The position numbers and the translations under genes were made by a program. A stretch of DNA of 64,000 bases. Origin: Streptomyces sp. DH37. Lineage in GTDB: Bacteria > Actinomycetota > Actinomycetes > Streptomycetales > Streptomycetaceae. Location of the stretch: contig NZ_JARVKV010000014.1 in assembly GCF_029813835.1 (NCBI RefSeq), positions 1-64,000 on the forward strand, given 5' to 3'. Positions 18,053 to 25,949 of this stretch are shown here, piece after piece (the first letter of the stretch is position 1; each line of letters begins with the position of its first letter). The notes below the pieces were generated by a model, which saw only the letters and a list, made by a program, of their open reading frames with translations, was not told the DNA's origin and did not search any database.

Positions 18053-19636
18053 ATGCAGACCACAGGAGTCCCGGCGGCCCGGGCCGCCGGCGCCCGCGCG
18101 CTCGCCGCGGCCACGCCCGCCACGCGCGACCGCTTCGTCGACCTGCTGCGCGTCGCCTCGCTCGGCACGGTGGTGCTCGGCCACTGGCTGATGGCGGCCG
18201 TCGCGGTCGGCGCGGACGGCCGCGCCGAGGTGGGCAACCTGCTCGCCGTCGTGCCCGCCCTCCAGCCGGCCACCTGGCTGCTCCAGGTCATGCCGGTGTT
18301 CTTCTTCGTCGGCGGCTTCTCGCACGCGCTGTCCCACCGCTCGCTGCGCCGCCGCACCCCGTCCGCCGCGGCCGGCGCGTCCGGCGCGGACGTCTACCCG
18401 GTGTTCCTGCGCGCCCGCCTCCAGCGGCTGCTCCGTCCGGCCATGGTGTTCACGGCGGTGTGGGGCGCGGGGGCGCTCGCCGTCCAGCTCGCGGGCGGCG
18501 GCGGGGCGCTGGCGGACACGGCGGCCCGGCTGGCCGCCCAGCCGCTGTGGTTCATCGGGGTCTACCTGGCCATGGTGGCCCTCACCCCGCCGCTGCTGCG
18601 GCTGCACGGGCGGTACGGCTGGGGGGCGTTCGCCGCGGCGGTCGCGGCCGCCGCGCTGGTGGACGTGCTGCGCTTCGCCGCCGGTGTGCCGTACGTGGAG
18701 TTCCTCAACTTCGCCCTGGTCTGGCTGGCCGTCCACCAGCTCGGCTTCCTGCGCGCCGACGGCCGGCTGGGCCCGGGTCCGCACGTCCCGGCGGCCCTGG
18801 CGCTGACCGGTCTGGCGTCGGCCGCCGCGCTGGTGGCGCTGGGCCCGTACCCGCTGTCGATGGTGGGGATGCCGGGCGAGCCGGTGAGCAACATGGCCCC
18901 GCCCACGCTGGCGCTGCTCTGCCACGGGATGTGGCTGGTCGGGGCGGTGGAGCTGCTGCGCGGCCCGGCGGCGCGGCTGCTGGAGCGGCCCCGGGTGTGG
19001 CGGGCGGTGGTGGCCGCGAACGGCGTCGCCATGACGGCCTTCCTGTGGCACCTCACCGCGATGCTCGGCGTCTACGGGCTGCTGCTGGCGCTCGGCGCGC
19101 CCTTCCCGGATCCGGCCGGCGCGGCGTGGTGGGCGTGGGCGCCGGTGCGCGTCGCGGCCGCGGCCGTGCTCACCGCGCTGCTGGTGGCGGTCTTCCGCCG
19201 CTTCGAGCGCCCGGCCCCCGCACCGGGCCCTGCAACCGTCCCCGCACCTGCCCCCGCGCCGGGCTCCACCGCCCGGCCCGCCGTCCGGTCCGCCGTCCGG
19301 TCCCGCGCCGCCGCCCCGGCCGCCGCGTTCGGCGTCGCGCTGTGCCTGCTGGGCGTGCTGGGCCTGTCGGCGGTCGGCTTCGGCGGACTGCTGGAGGGTC
19401 GCTCCGCGCTGCTGGTGGCCGTCCCCGTCACCGCCCCGGCGGCGGTGGCCCTGGCGGCGGTGGGCTGGCTGCTGGTGGAACGGGCGGGACGGGCAGGGCG
19501 GGCGGGGCCCCTGACAACGGCACGGGCCCCGGAAACGGCACCGGCCCCGCCGGACGCGGGTGCGCCCGGCGGGGCCGATGCCACTACCGATGCCGCCGGG
19601 TATGCGGGCCGGCGGATCGGGGTCAGCGGAAGTTGA
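18053..19636 (+). CDS. Acyltransferase-3 family membrane protein
   Basis: 527 residues with about ten hydrophobic helices; opens with the family start RDRFVDLLRVASLGTVVLGHW, including the His used in acyl transfer. These proteins O-acylate exported sugars, lipids or antibiotics using acyl-CoA on the inside; the substrate cannot be told. The C-terminal half adds Pro/Ala-rich linkers between helices. It stands alone after ispE (127-bp gap with short GGCGGACTGAGC-type repeats). Its 3' end overlaps the convergent LPMO gene by 14 bp. Confidence 0.85.
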   Translation: MQTTGVPAARAAGARALAAATPATRDRFVDLLRVASLGTVVLGHWLMAAVAVGADGRAEVGNLLAVVPALQPATWLLQVMPVFFFVGGFSHALSHRSLRRRTPSAAAGASGADVYPVFLRARLQRLLRPAMVFTAVWGAGALAVQLAGGGGALADTAARLAAQPLWFIGVYLAMVALTPPLLRLHGRYGWGAFAAAVAAAALVDVLRFAAGVPYVEFLNFALVWLAVHQLGFLRADGRLGPGPHVPAALALTGLASAAALVALGPYPLSMVGMPGEPVSNMAPPTLALLCHGMWLVGAVELLRGPAARLLERPRVWRAVVAANGVAMTAFLWHLTAMLGVYGLLLALGAPFPDPAGAAWWAWAPVRVAAAAVLTALLVAVFRRFERPAPAPGPATVPAPAPAPGSTARPAVRSAVRSRAAAPAAAFGVALCLLGVLGLSAVGFGGLLEGRSALLVAVPVTAPAAVALAAVGWLLVERAGRAGRAGPLTTARAPETAPAPPDAGAPGGADATTDAAGYAGRRIGVSGS

Positions 19637-20291
19637 CGTCGCTGCAGAGGTAGTACGACTGGTCCATGTGCGAGGCCTGCCAGATCGTGAAGACGATGTG
19701 GCGGCCGCTGCGGCCGGGAGCGCTCACGTCGAACGAGATGTTCTGGGCGGGGGCGTAGCGGCCGGTCGTCCTGACCAGCTCCAGGTCGCTCCAGCGCAGG
19801 GCCTGGCGGGTGGCGTCGAAGCCCTGCTTGGTGACGTAGACGCGGAAGAAGTCGGCGCCGTGGCTGGCCTGGTCGTACAGCCGCATCGTGAAGTTGTTGC
19901 CGACGTCCGTCATCTTCCACGGGCCCACGGCGTCCAGGGCGTTGTAGCGGCCGCCCTCGGCGCCGCCGCCGCTGCACAGCTTCCCGTCGGGGAGGGCGGC
20001 CTGGAAGTTGCCGCCGACGCCGTTCTTGTATAGGCCGTTCCAGTTCCACATGGCGTTGGGGTTGGCCTGCCACGCCTGGTAGCACATCGGGTCCTGCTGC
20101 TGCATGGTGGGGTTCAGGTGGTCGCTGCCCCAACGCTGCCAGCAGCTGTAGGCGCGGAAGGCGGGGTCGACGATCCCGCCGTGCGCGGAGGCGGTGTTGG
20201 TCCAGGGCATCAGTGCCAGCAGCCCCGCGAACAGGACGACTAACGCGCGGACGGCCCAGCGGGGGGATTCGACCCGGTCATGACAATGCAT
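19623..20291 (-). CDS. Secreted AA10 lytic polysaccharide monooxygenase
   Basis: 222 residues. Signal peptide 1-36 ending TNTASA; the mature protein starts with His37 (HGGIVDPAFRAYSCWQ), the copper histidine-brace residue. The second brace His is in QASHGADFFRVY. Other family marks: WNWNGLY, LPDGKLCSGG, WSDLELVRTTGRY, TIWQASHMDQSYYLCSDV. Copper enzymes of this family oxidatively cleave chitin or cellulose. No carbohydrate-binding module follows. A perfect CebR box lies 40 bp upstream, which argues for induction by cellobiose and a cellulose-linked role, although the sequence looks close to single-domain AA10s whose substrate varies. Start at 20291 with GGAG upstream; the open frame beyond it is chance. 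Confidence 0.93.
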   Translation of the reverse strand: MHCHDRVESPRWAVRALVVLFAGLLALMPWTNTASAHGGIVDPAFRAYSCWQRWGSDHLNPTMQQQDPMCYQAWQANPNAMWNWNGLYKNGVGGNFQAALPDGKLCSGGGAEGGRYNALDAVGPWKMTDVGNNFTMRLYDQASHGADFFRVYVTKQGFDATRQALRWSDLELVRTTGRYAPAQNISFDVSAPGRSGRHIVFTIWQASHMDQSYYLCSDVNFR

Positions 20292-20330
20292 TGTGCGGTC
20301 TCCGTTTTCCGGCTGTGGGGGTTCCGGCCA

Positions 20331-20344
20331 TGGGAGCGCTCCCA
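20331..20344. promoter_or_regulatory. CebR operator
   Basis: TGGGAGCGCTCCCA, identical to the known 14-bp palindrome bound by the cellobiose-responsive LacI-family repressor CebR in Streptomyces. Placed in the LPMO promoter. Confidence 0.9.
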
Positions 20345-20461
20345 TATCACCGCCACTGTACCCGGCGGCATGGGGCGGAAACCTCCGCTCCGCGACGTGG
20401 CCGAAACATCGGCGCGTCCGGCACGCCGCCGCCGGGGCCCCGCGGACGGCGCGGAGCCGGG

Positions 20462-21640
20462 TCAGGCCTGCGCCACCGCCCCGCGCAGGGCGCGTACGAG
20501 GGCCTGGGCGCGCGGATCCGACGTCACCGACTTCTGCAGGGAGTTGGTGACGTAGGCGAAGGCCAGGCCCGTCTCCGGATCGGCGAAGGCCAGCGATCCG
20601 CCGCGGCCGGGATGGCCGAAGGAGCCGGGGCCGAGCATCGGCGAGGACGGCCCGTGGAGCATGTAGCCCAGCCCGAAGCGGGTGGCGACCAGCAGGACGC
20701 GGTCCGGCCCGGCCGACTCCTCGGTACGGGCCTGGGTGAGGGTGGCGGGCGCGTACAGGCGGCGGGAACCGTCGCCGAGGTCGCCGATGAGCGCCGCGTA
20801 GAAGCGGGCCAGGGAGCGGGCGGTGGCCACGCCGGAGGAGGAGGCGAGTTCGGCGGCCCGGTAGGCGGGGGCGTTCTCGTCGGGCTGCGGGTCGATGACG
20901 CCGAAGGCGCGGCGGGTGAGGGAGCGCGGGTCGCGCCAGGCGTCGACGACCTCGCGCTTGGGCCGGACCCGCAGGGCGCCCGGGGGCGGTGCGGGGCTTT
21001 CCGCGGACTCGGCGATCCGGCCCACCCGGTGGGCCTGGTCCTCCGGCAGCCCGATCCACAGGTCGAGGCCGAGCGGCGCGGCTATCTCGTCGGCGAACCA
21101 GCGGCCCAGGGTGCGTCCGGTGACCCGCTGCACCACCTCGCCCAGCAGCCAGCCGTAGGTCTGCGCGTGGTAGCCGTGCGCGGTGCCCGGCTCCCAGGCG
21201 GGCGCCTGGGCGGCGACGGCGCGCGGTCCGGAGACGCCGTCGAGCGCCTGCTCCGGGGTGAGGGGGGTGTCCAGGACGGGCAGTCCGGCGCGGTGGGTGA
21301 GCAGGTGGCGGACCGGTACGCGCTCCTTGCCCGCCGCCTTGAACTCCGGCCAGTACGTGCCCACCGGAGCGTCCAGGTCCAGCCGCCCGCGCTGGTGCAG
21401 CAGGTGCAGCACGGCGGCGGCCGGACCCTTGGTCACCGAGCGGACGACCTGGGCGGTGCCCTCGGTCCAGGGCGCGTCGCCGTGGGGGTCGGCCAGGCCT
21501 CCCCACAGGTCGACGACCTTGTGCCCGTCCCGGTAGACGGCCACGGCCGCGCCGCGGTCGCCGCGCTCGGTCAGGTTGGCGCGGAAGGCGTCACGGACCG
21601 GCTCGTAGCCGTCCGCCACCGTGCCCTGGACGTCCACCAC
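20462..21640 (-). CDS. Serine beta-lactamase-like hydrolase / class C esterase
   Basis: 392 residues. Catalytic S68-x-x-K71 (VVRSVTKGP), the Tyr motif in HAQTYGWLLGEVVQ, and a C-terminal GHPGRGGSLAFADPE loop in the place of the KTG/HxG motif. No signal peptide, so it is cytoplasmic; this is the EstB-like branch that usually acts as an esterase or peptidase rather than a true beta-lactamase. GTG start at 21640 or 21637, GGGAG upstream. Its promoter region carries CTGTGTACC direct repeats. Confidence 0.88.
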   Translation of the reverse strand: MVDVQGTVADGYEPVRDAFRANLTERGDRGAAVAVYRDGHKVVDLWGGLADPHGDAPWTEGTAQVVRSVTKGPAAAVLHLLHQRGRLDLDAPVGTYWPEFKAAGKERVPVRHLLTHRAGLPVLDTPLTPEQALDGVSGPRAVAAQAPAWEPGTAHGYHAQTYGWLLGEVVQRVTGRTLGRWFADEIAAPLGLDLWIGLPEDQAHRVGRIAESAESPAPPPGALRVRPKREVVDAWRDPRSLTRRAFGVIDPQPDENAPAYRAAELASSSGVATARSLARFYAALIGDLGDGSRRLYAPATLTQARTEESAGPDRVLLVATRFGLGYMLHGPSSPMLGPGSFGHPGRGGSLAFADPETGLAFAYVTNSLQKSVTSDPRAQALVRALRGAVAQA

Positions 21641-21680
21641 TGTGTCTGTGCTCCCGCCGGTCAGAAGGTGAGGTGTGCCG

Positions 21681-21707
21681 CTGTGTACCCCTGTGTACCG
21701 CCGTACA
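21681..21707. promoter_or_regulatory. GTAC-containing direct and inverted repeats upstream of the hydrolase
   Basis: CTGTGTACC occurs twice (21681-21689 and 21691-21699), 10 bp apart, and a third, inverted GTACA follows at 21703-21707. On the hydrolase strand this gives a cluster of TACAC-type sites just upstream of its start, suggesting a repressor or activator site. The regulator is unknown. Confidence 0.4.
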
Positions 21708-21712
21708 TGGTG

Positions 21713-22375
21713 CTACGCGTACGGCGGCGTCACCGACCTGGGGTCGAATCCGAAGGACGGCTCCAGCCGGTGGGCGCGCATCAGCGCCTCGTCGCACAGC
21801 AGGTCCCGGGTGCGGCCGTCGGCGGCGATGACGCCGACGCCGAGGGCGGCCGAGCGGGGGCACGGCTCCAGGGCGTGGGGCAGGTCGTGGGTGACCATCG
21901 GCACGGTGACGTCCAACGACCGCAGGATGTCGGCCGGTTCGCGGCGGGAGGCGGGGGCGGGGTCGGAGGGCGGCTCGTCCGGGACGAGGATCTCCGGCCG
22001 CCTGGCCGGGACGGCGGCGGGGCCGAAGGCGACGTCCTCGCGGACGGCGGGCATGAGGAGCCGGTCGTCGGGGTCCTGGAAGACGATGCCGACGCGGCGG
22101 CGGATCCCGGCGAGGGCGGTCCTGTCCGACGGGTCCACCCGCGGTCCGGCCACGGTGACGCTTCCCGCGCCGCCGGTGAGGATGCCGTCGAGGTGGAGCA
22201 CGAGGGTGGTCTTGCCGGTGCCGGTGGGCCCGGGCAGCGCGACGCGCTCGCCGCACGCCACGGCGAGGCCGACGCCGAACAGGGTCTGGTGGCCGCCGGG
22301 GTAGGCGTGGGCGAGGCCGGAGACCTCCGGGGAGGGGGGCGGGACGGGACCGGTTCCCGGGTCGGCCGGCGTCAC
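21713..22375 (-). pseudogene. cbiO: Degenerate cobalt ECF transporter ATPase (cbiO remnant)
   Basis: 220 codons. The first half is clearly CbiO: AHAYPGGHQTLFGV, Walker A GPTGTGKTTL, and the Q-loop FQDPDDRLLMP followed by VREDVAFGP. Then about 35-40 residues that should contain the ABC signature (LSxGQ) are missing; the frame goes straight from AFGPAAVPA to RRPEILVPDEPPSDPA, where Walker B (LVLDEP) is damaged to LVPDEP. The His switch (MVTHDLPHALE) and C-terminus remain. Without signature and Walker B Asp context it cannot work as an ATPase. The frame stays open, so the loss was in frame. Confidence 0.85.
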
Positions 22376-22473
22376 AGGGTCCGTCCCAGCAGGCGGACCG
22401 CGACGGCGGCCGCGGCCACGGCGCCGGTGGCCACCGGGACCGGGGCGTTGAGGAATCCGTCGGGCACGTGCAT
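22372..22473 (-). pseudogene. cbiM: cbiM N-terminal remnant, probably fused to the end of cbiQ
   Basis: 33 codons. The start MHVPDGFLNAPV is the unmistakable N-terminus of the cobalt substrate-binding subunit CbiM, whose Met-His-Val amino end binds the metal. After about 27 residues it runs into LLGRTL and stops. The stop overlaps the cbiO-remnant GTG as GTGA, the spacing expected between intact cbiQ and cbiO, so a deletion most likely joined the start of cbiM to the last codons of cbiQ. GGAG lies upstream of the ATG. Confidence 0.8.
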
Positions 22474-22914
22474 GGCAGGACTCCGCTTATCAGGCCTTCT
22501 GGACTTCTCGGGTCTTCTCGTAACTTCTCCGGCCCCTTCGCGACTTCTCGGGCCTTCTGGACTTATTTGGCCTTCTCGGGGCTCCGCGACCGCCGTCGCC
22601 GCACCGGAGGGCGGGACGGAACGCGAGGGCGGCGCCTCGTCCCGACGGCAGGGAGCCGTTGGGGCTCCTTCGCAAGATCGCCTGTGCCGCCGGAGCCGGA
22701 TGTGACGGTCCGCGACGGGATGGACGGCGGAGCGTTCCACTGCCGTCCGGTTGCCGACGGAACGGGATACTTGCCCGGTCCATGGGAAGACGGGATCTAT
22801 GTCGGACCTTCACAGAACTGTTGCGGAACTCACAACGATTACCTGCGGTATGCCGTCATGAAAACGCTCTGACGGGGTCGTAGGAGAAAAGGCCCCCCGG
22901 AAGGAGCACATCTC
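22474..22914. other. 441-bp divergent region between cbiM remnant and the SsgA-like gene
   Basis: Contains a degenerate tandem repeat (22494-22580), no B12 or NiCo riboswitch that I can recognise, and the SsgA-like gene's RBS (GGAAGGAG) before 22915. No convincing gene. Confidence 0.6.
22494..22580. repeat. Degenerate ~20-bp tandem repeat (about five units)
   Basis: Units begin GGCCTTCTGGACTTCTCG, then GGTCTTCTCGTAACTTCTCC, GGCCCCTTCGCGACTTCTCG, GGCCTTCTGGACTTATTT and GGCCTTCTCGGGGC. They lie just upstream of the cbiM remnant start. Confidence 0.7.
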
Positions 22915-23322
22915 ATGCGCGCAGTCGTCGACCACAGCGTCCAGGCTCGTCTGATCACCGTCCCCTCGGTCACCCGGGAAGTCACCGTGGGGCTGCGCTA
23001 CGACCGCCACGACCCCTTCGCCGTGCGCCTGGTCTTCCCCTCCGACGTCTCCCTCGACGGGGAGGAGGTCGCCTGGGTGTTCTCCCGCGAGCTGCTGGAG
23101 GACGGACTGCGCGGCTCGGTGGGCCTCGGGGACGTGCACATCCGGCCGTCCGGCCCGGAGCGGACCGTCATCGAACTGCGCGCGCCGGAGGGCGTGGCGG
23201 TGATCGAGTTCGACACCACCGGCCTGCTGCGCTTCCTGCACGGCACGTACGGCGTGGTGCCCGGCGGCTCGGAGTACCTGGAGCTGGACCTGGACCGCGG
23301 CCTGACCTCCCTGCTGGGCTGA
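22915..23322 (+). CDS. SsgA-like (SALP) sporulation/cell-division regulator
   Basis: 135 residues, the SALP fold: VTVGLRYDRHDPFAVRLVF, then VAWVFSRELLEDGL, GDVHIRP and LLRFLHGTYGVVPGG. SALPs are specific to sporulating actinomycetes and guide septum placement and peptidoglycan work during spore formation. The sequence differs from both SsgA and SsgB in its N-terminus; it is nearest in style to the SsgD-G group, but I do not assign a letter. Strong RBS GGAAGGAG. Monocistronic, divergent from the cobalt-transporter relics. Confidence 0.9.
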   Translation: MRAVVDHSVQARLITVPSVTREVTVGLRYDRHDPFAVRLVFPSDVSLDGEEVAWVFSRELLEDGLRGSVGLGDVHIRPSGPERTVIELRAPEGVAVIEFDTTGLLRFLHGTYGVVPGGSEYLELDLDRGLTSLLG

Positions 23323-23510
23323 GACGCCCGTCCCGTCGGCGCTTCGGCAGACAGGCGCCGGGGACGGCGGGGCCCGCAGGATCCCGGGACCCGCGGGGCC
23401 CGGGGGAACCGCGGAACCGCGGAACCACCAGGGCCCGGAAGAACCGAGGGACCGAACCGCCCGCCCGTGAGGGCAGCCGGCCCGGTCCCTTCCACGGACC
23501 GCGATCCGCG

Positions 23511-25733
23511 TCAGACGCGGCTCGGCTCCCGGTCCGGCTCCTCCGGTGCGGAGGACATGCCGCCGGTGAGGTGCTTGCGCAGCCCCTCGCCCTCCACGTC
23601 CACGTTCGGCAGTACCCGGTCCAGCCAGGACGGCAGCCACCACGCGCGGGCGCCGAGCAGCGCGAGGACGGCCGGGACGACCGCCATGCGGACCACGAAG
23701 GCGTCGAAGAGGATGGCGACGGCCAGACCGAAGCCCATCATCTTGATCATCGAGTCCGACGCCCCGATGAAGCCCGCGAAGACGCTGATCATGATGATCG
23801 CCGCCGCGGTGACCACCCGGGCCCCCAGCCTGAAGCCGGTGACGATGGTCTGCCCGGGCCGCTCGCCATGGACGTGCGCCTCGCGCATCCGCGTGACGAG
23901 GAAGACCTCGTAGTCCATGGCCAGGCCGAAGACCACGCCGATCATGAAGATCGGCATCATGCTCATGATCGGCCCGGTCTGCTCCACCCCGATCAGGCCC
24001 GCCAGCCAGCCCCACTGGAAGACCGCCACGACCGCGCCCAGCGCCGCGAGCACGGACAGCAGGAAGCCGAGGGCCGCCTTGAGCGGGACGAGCACCGAGC
24101 GGAAGACCATCAGCAGCAGGACGAAGGCGAGGCCGACGACCAGCGCCAGGTAGGGCACCAGCGCGTCGTCCATCACCTGCGAGAAGTCGATGTTGATGGC
24201 GGTCACGCCGGAGACGAGGACGACCGCGCCGGTCCTCTCCCGGAGGTCGTCGGCCCGGTCGCGGATGTCCTCGACCAGCGCCTCGGTCCTGGTGCTGCTC
24301 GGCCGCGAGTCGGGGACGACGGTGACGGTGGCGGTGTCGCCGGCCTCGTTGAACGTCGCCGGGGCGACCGTGACCACGCCGTCGAGCTTCGCGACGGAGT
24401 CGGCGACGGCTTCGGCCGCGGCCTCGGGGTCGTCGCTGCCGCGGGTGTCCAGGATCAGCAGCAGCGGGCCGTTGAAGCCGGGGCCGAAGCCCTCGGCCAT
24501 CAGGTCGTACGCCCGTCGCTGGGTGGAGCTGGTGGGCTGGTTGCCCTCGTCGGGCAGGCCGAGGTTCATGCTCGCGACCGGGACGGCGACGGCGCCCAGC
24601 CCCAGCGTGGCGACCAGCAGCACCACCAGCGGGCGGCGCAGCACGAAGCGGGCCCAGCGCACGCCCATGTTGGTGTGGCTGTCGTCGGGGTGCGGCACCC
24701 CGGTTTCGGGGTTGGCCTTCCGGACGCGGCGGCCGAAGATCCGCTTGCCGACGAAGCCCAGCGCCGCCGGGACGAGGGTGAGGGCGACCAGGACGGCGAT
24801 GACGACGGTGGCGGCGGCGGCCAGACCCATCTTGGTGAGGATGGGGATGTTCACCACCGCCAGGCCCGCCAGGGCGATGACCACCGTCAGGCCGGCGAAG
24901 ACCACCGCGGAGCCGGCGGTGCCCACGGCGCGGCCGGCCGCCTCCTCGCGGTCGCGGCCCTCGATCAGCTCGGCGCGGTAGCGGGAGGCGATGAACAGCG
25001 CGTAGTCGATGCCGACCGCCAGGCCGATCATCGTCGCCAGGGTGGAGGTGGTGGCGGACAGGCCCAGCGTGGCGCCCAGCGCCGCGATCCCCGCCACGCC
25101 GATCATGACGCCCATCAGCGCGGTGATCAGCGGCGATCCGGCGGCGACCAAGGAGCCGAAGGTCACCACGAGCACGACCGCGGCGACCGCGATGCCGATG
25201 ATCTCCCCGTGGCCCATGTCGGGCTCGGTGAACAGGGCGTCGCCGCCGATCTCGACGGTCAGGCCCGCGTCCCGCCCCGTCTCGGCGGCCTTCTTCAGGT
25301 CCTCGCGGGTGGCGTCGGTGAGGTCTTGGACGGGCGCCTCGTACTGGACGCTCGCGTAGGCGATCTCGCCCTCGCGGCTGATCGTCTTCGCGGCGAAGGG
25401 GTCGGCGACGGCGGCGGTCTGCGGGCCCTCCAGCGCGTCGACCACCTTCTCCACGGCCGCCCTGTTCCCGGTGGCGGTGATCTTCTCGCCGTCGGGCGCG
25501 CGGAAGACGATGCGCGCGGTGGCGCCGTCGGCGTTGGCGGCGGGGAAGCGCTCCTCCATCAGGTCGAAGGCCTTCTGCGCCTCCGTGCCGGGGAGCGCGA
25601 AGTCGTCGTCGGGCGGGCTGGAGGCGGTGGAGGCGGCGACCCCGGCGAGCACCAGCAGCGCCACCCACACCAGGGCGACGATGCGGCGGCGGCGGAAGGA
25701 GAACCGGCCGAGTCTGTAGAGGAATGTGGCCAC
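23511..25733 (-). CDS. MMPL-family RND-type transporter
   Basis: About 740 residues, two repeats each with a first helix, a large extracytoplasmic loop and five clustered helices. Starts GTG at 25733 (VATFLYRLGRFSFRRRRIVAL). Marks: PDDDFALPGTEAQKAFDL in loop 1, IGLAVGIDYALFIASRYRAEL and VFGLAMDYEVFLVTRMREA, the Asp-Tyr pairs that carry protons in MMPL proteins. They export lipids, siderophores or drugs by proton antiport; cargo unknown. The long open frame upstream of 25733 is the shadow of the tricorn gene on the other strand. A CTTCTG/CAGAAG dyad lies upstream. Confidence 0.92.
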   Translation of the reverse strand: MATFLYRLGRFSFRRRRIVALVWVALLVLAGVAASTASSPPDDDFALPGTEAQKAFDLMEERFPAANADGATARIVFRAPDGEKITATGNRAAVEKVVDALEGPQTAAVADPFAAKTISREGEIAYASVQYEAPVQDLTDATREDLKKAAETGRDAGLTVEIGGDALFTEPDMGHGEIIGIAVAAVVLVVTFGSLVAAGSPLITALMGVMIGVAGIAALGATLGLSATTSTLATMIGLAVGIDYALFIASRYRAELIEGRDREEAAGRAVGTAGSAVVFAGLTVVIALAGLAVVNIPILTKMGLAAAATVVIAVLVALTLVPAALGFVGKRIFGRRVRKANPETGVPHPDDSHTNMGVRWARFVLRRPLVVLLVATLGLGAVAVPVASMNLGLPDEGNQPTSSTQRRAYDLMAEGFGPGFNGPLLLILDTRGSDDPEAAAEAVADSVAKLDGVVTVAPATFNEAGDTATVTVVPDSRPSSTRTEALVEDIRDRADDLRERTGAVVLVSGVTAINIDFSQVMDDALVPYLALVVGLAFVLLLMVFRSVLVPLKAALGFLLSVLAALGAVVAVFQWGWLAGLIGVEQTGPIMSMMPIFMIGVVFGLAMDYEVFLVTRMREAHVHGERPGQTIVTGFRLGARVVTAAAIIMISVFAGFIGASDSMIKMMGFGLAVAILFDAFVVRMAVVPAVLALLGARAWWLPSWLDRVLPNVDVEGEGLRKHLTGGMSSAPEEPDREPSRV

Positions 25734-25820
25734 GGACGGGGCCTTTCGGTCTCGGGACGGTGCGGCGTACGGGTGGCGTACGGACGCCGGTGGGGCGGTA
25801 CGGGTTGTGGAAGCCTGGTT

Positions 25821-25843
25821 CTTCTGACAGTCCGTGCCAGAAG
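25821..25843. promoter_or_regulatory. Dyad CTTCTG-N11-CAGAAG between MMPL and tricorn genes
   Basis: Arms 25821-25826 and 25838-25843 in the divergent promoter region. Size suits a TetR-like operator, but no such regulator is adjacent. Confidence 0.35.
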
Positions 25844-25949
25844 ACGCCGTCTCGCACTCCGCCGGGTGAGCGCGCCCCGGGAGTGAGACCCAGATCACTG
25901 CGCGTCGTGCGCACCCCAGGAGTTGCCCCCGGCCGACCGGCTGTCGACC

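Noticed and set aside
22474..22914. Cobalamin or NiCo riboswitch ahead of the cbi remnants
   Set aside because: Both strands were read for the B12 box (GCCACTG-type) and conserved cores; none was found.
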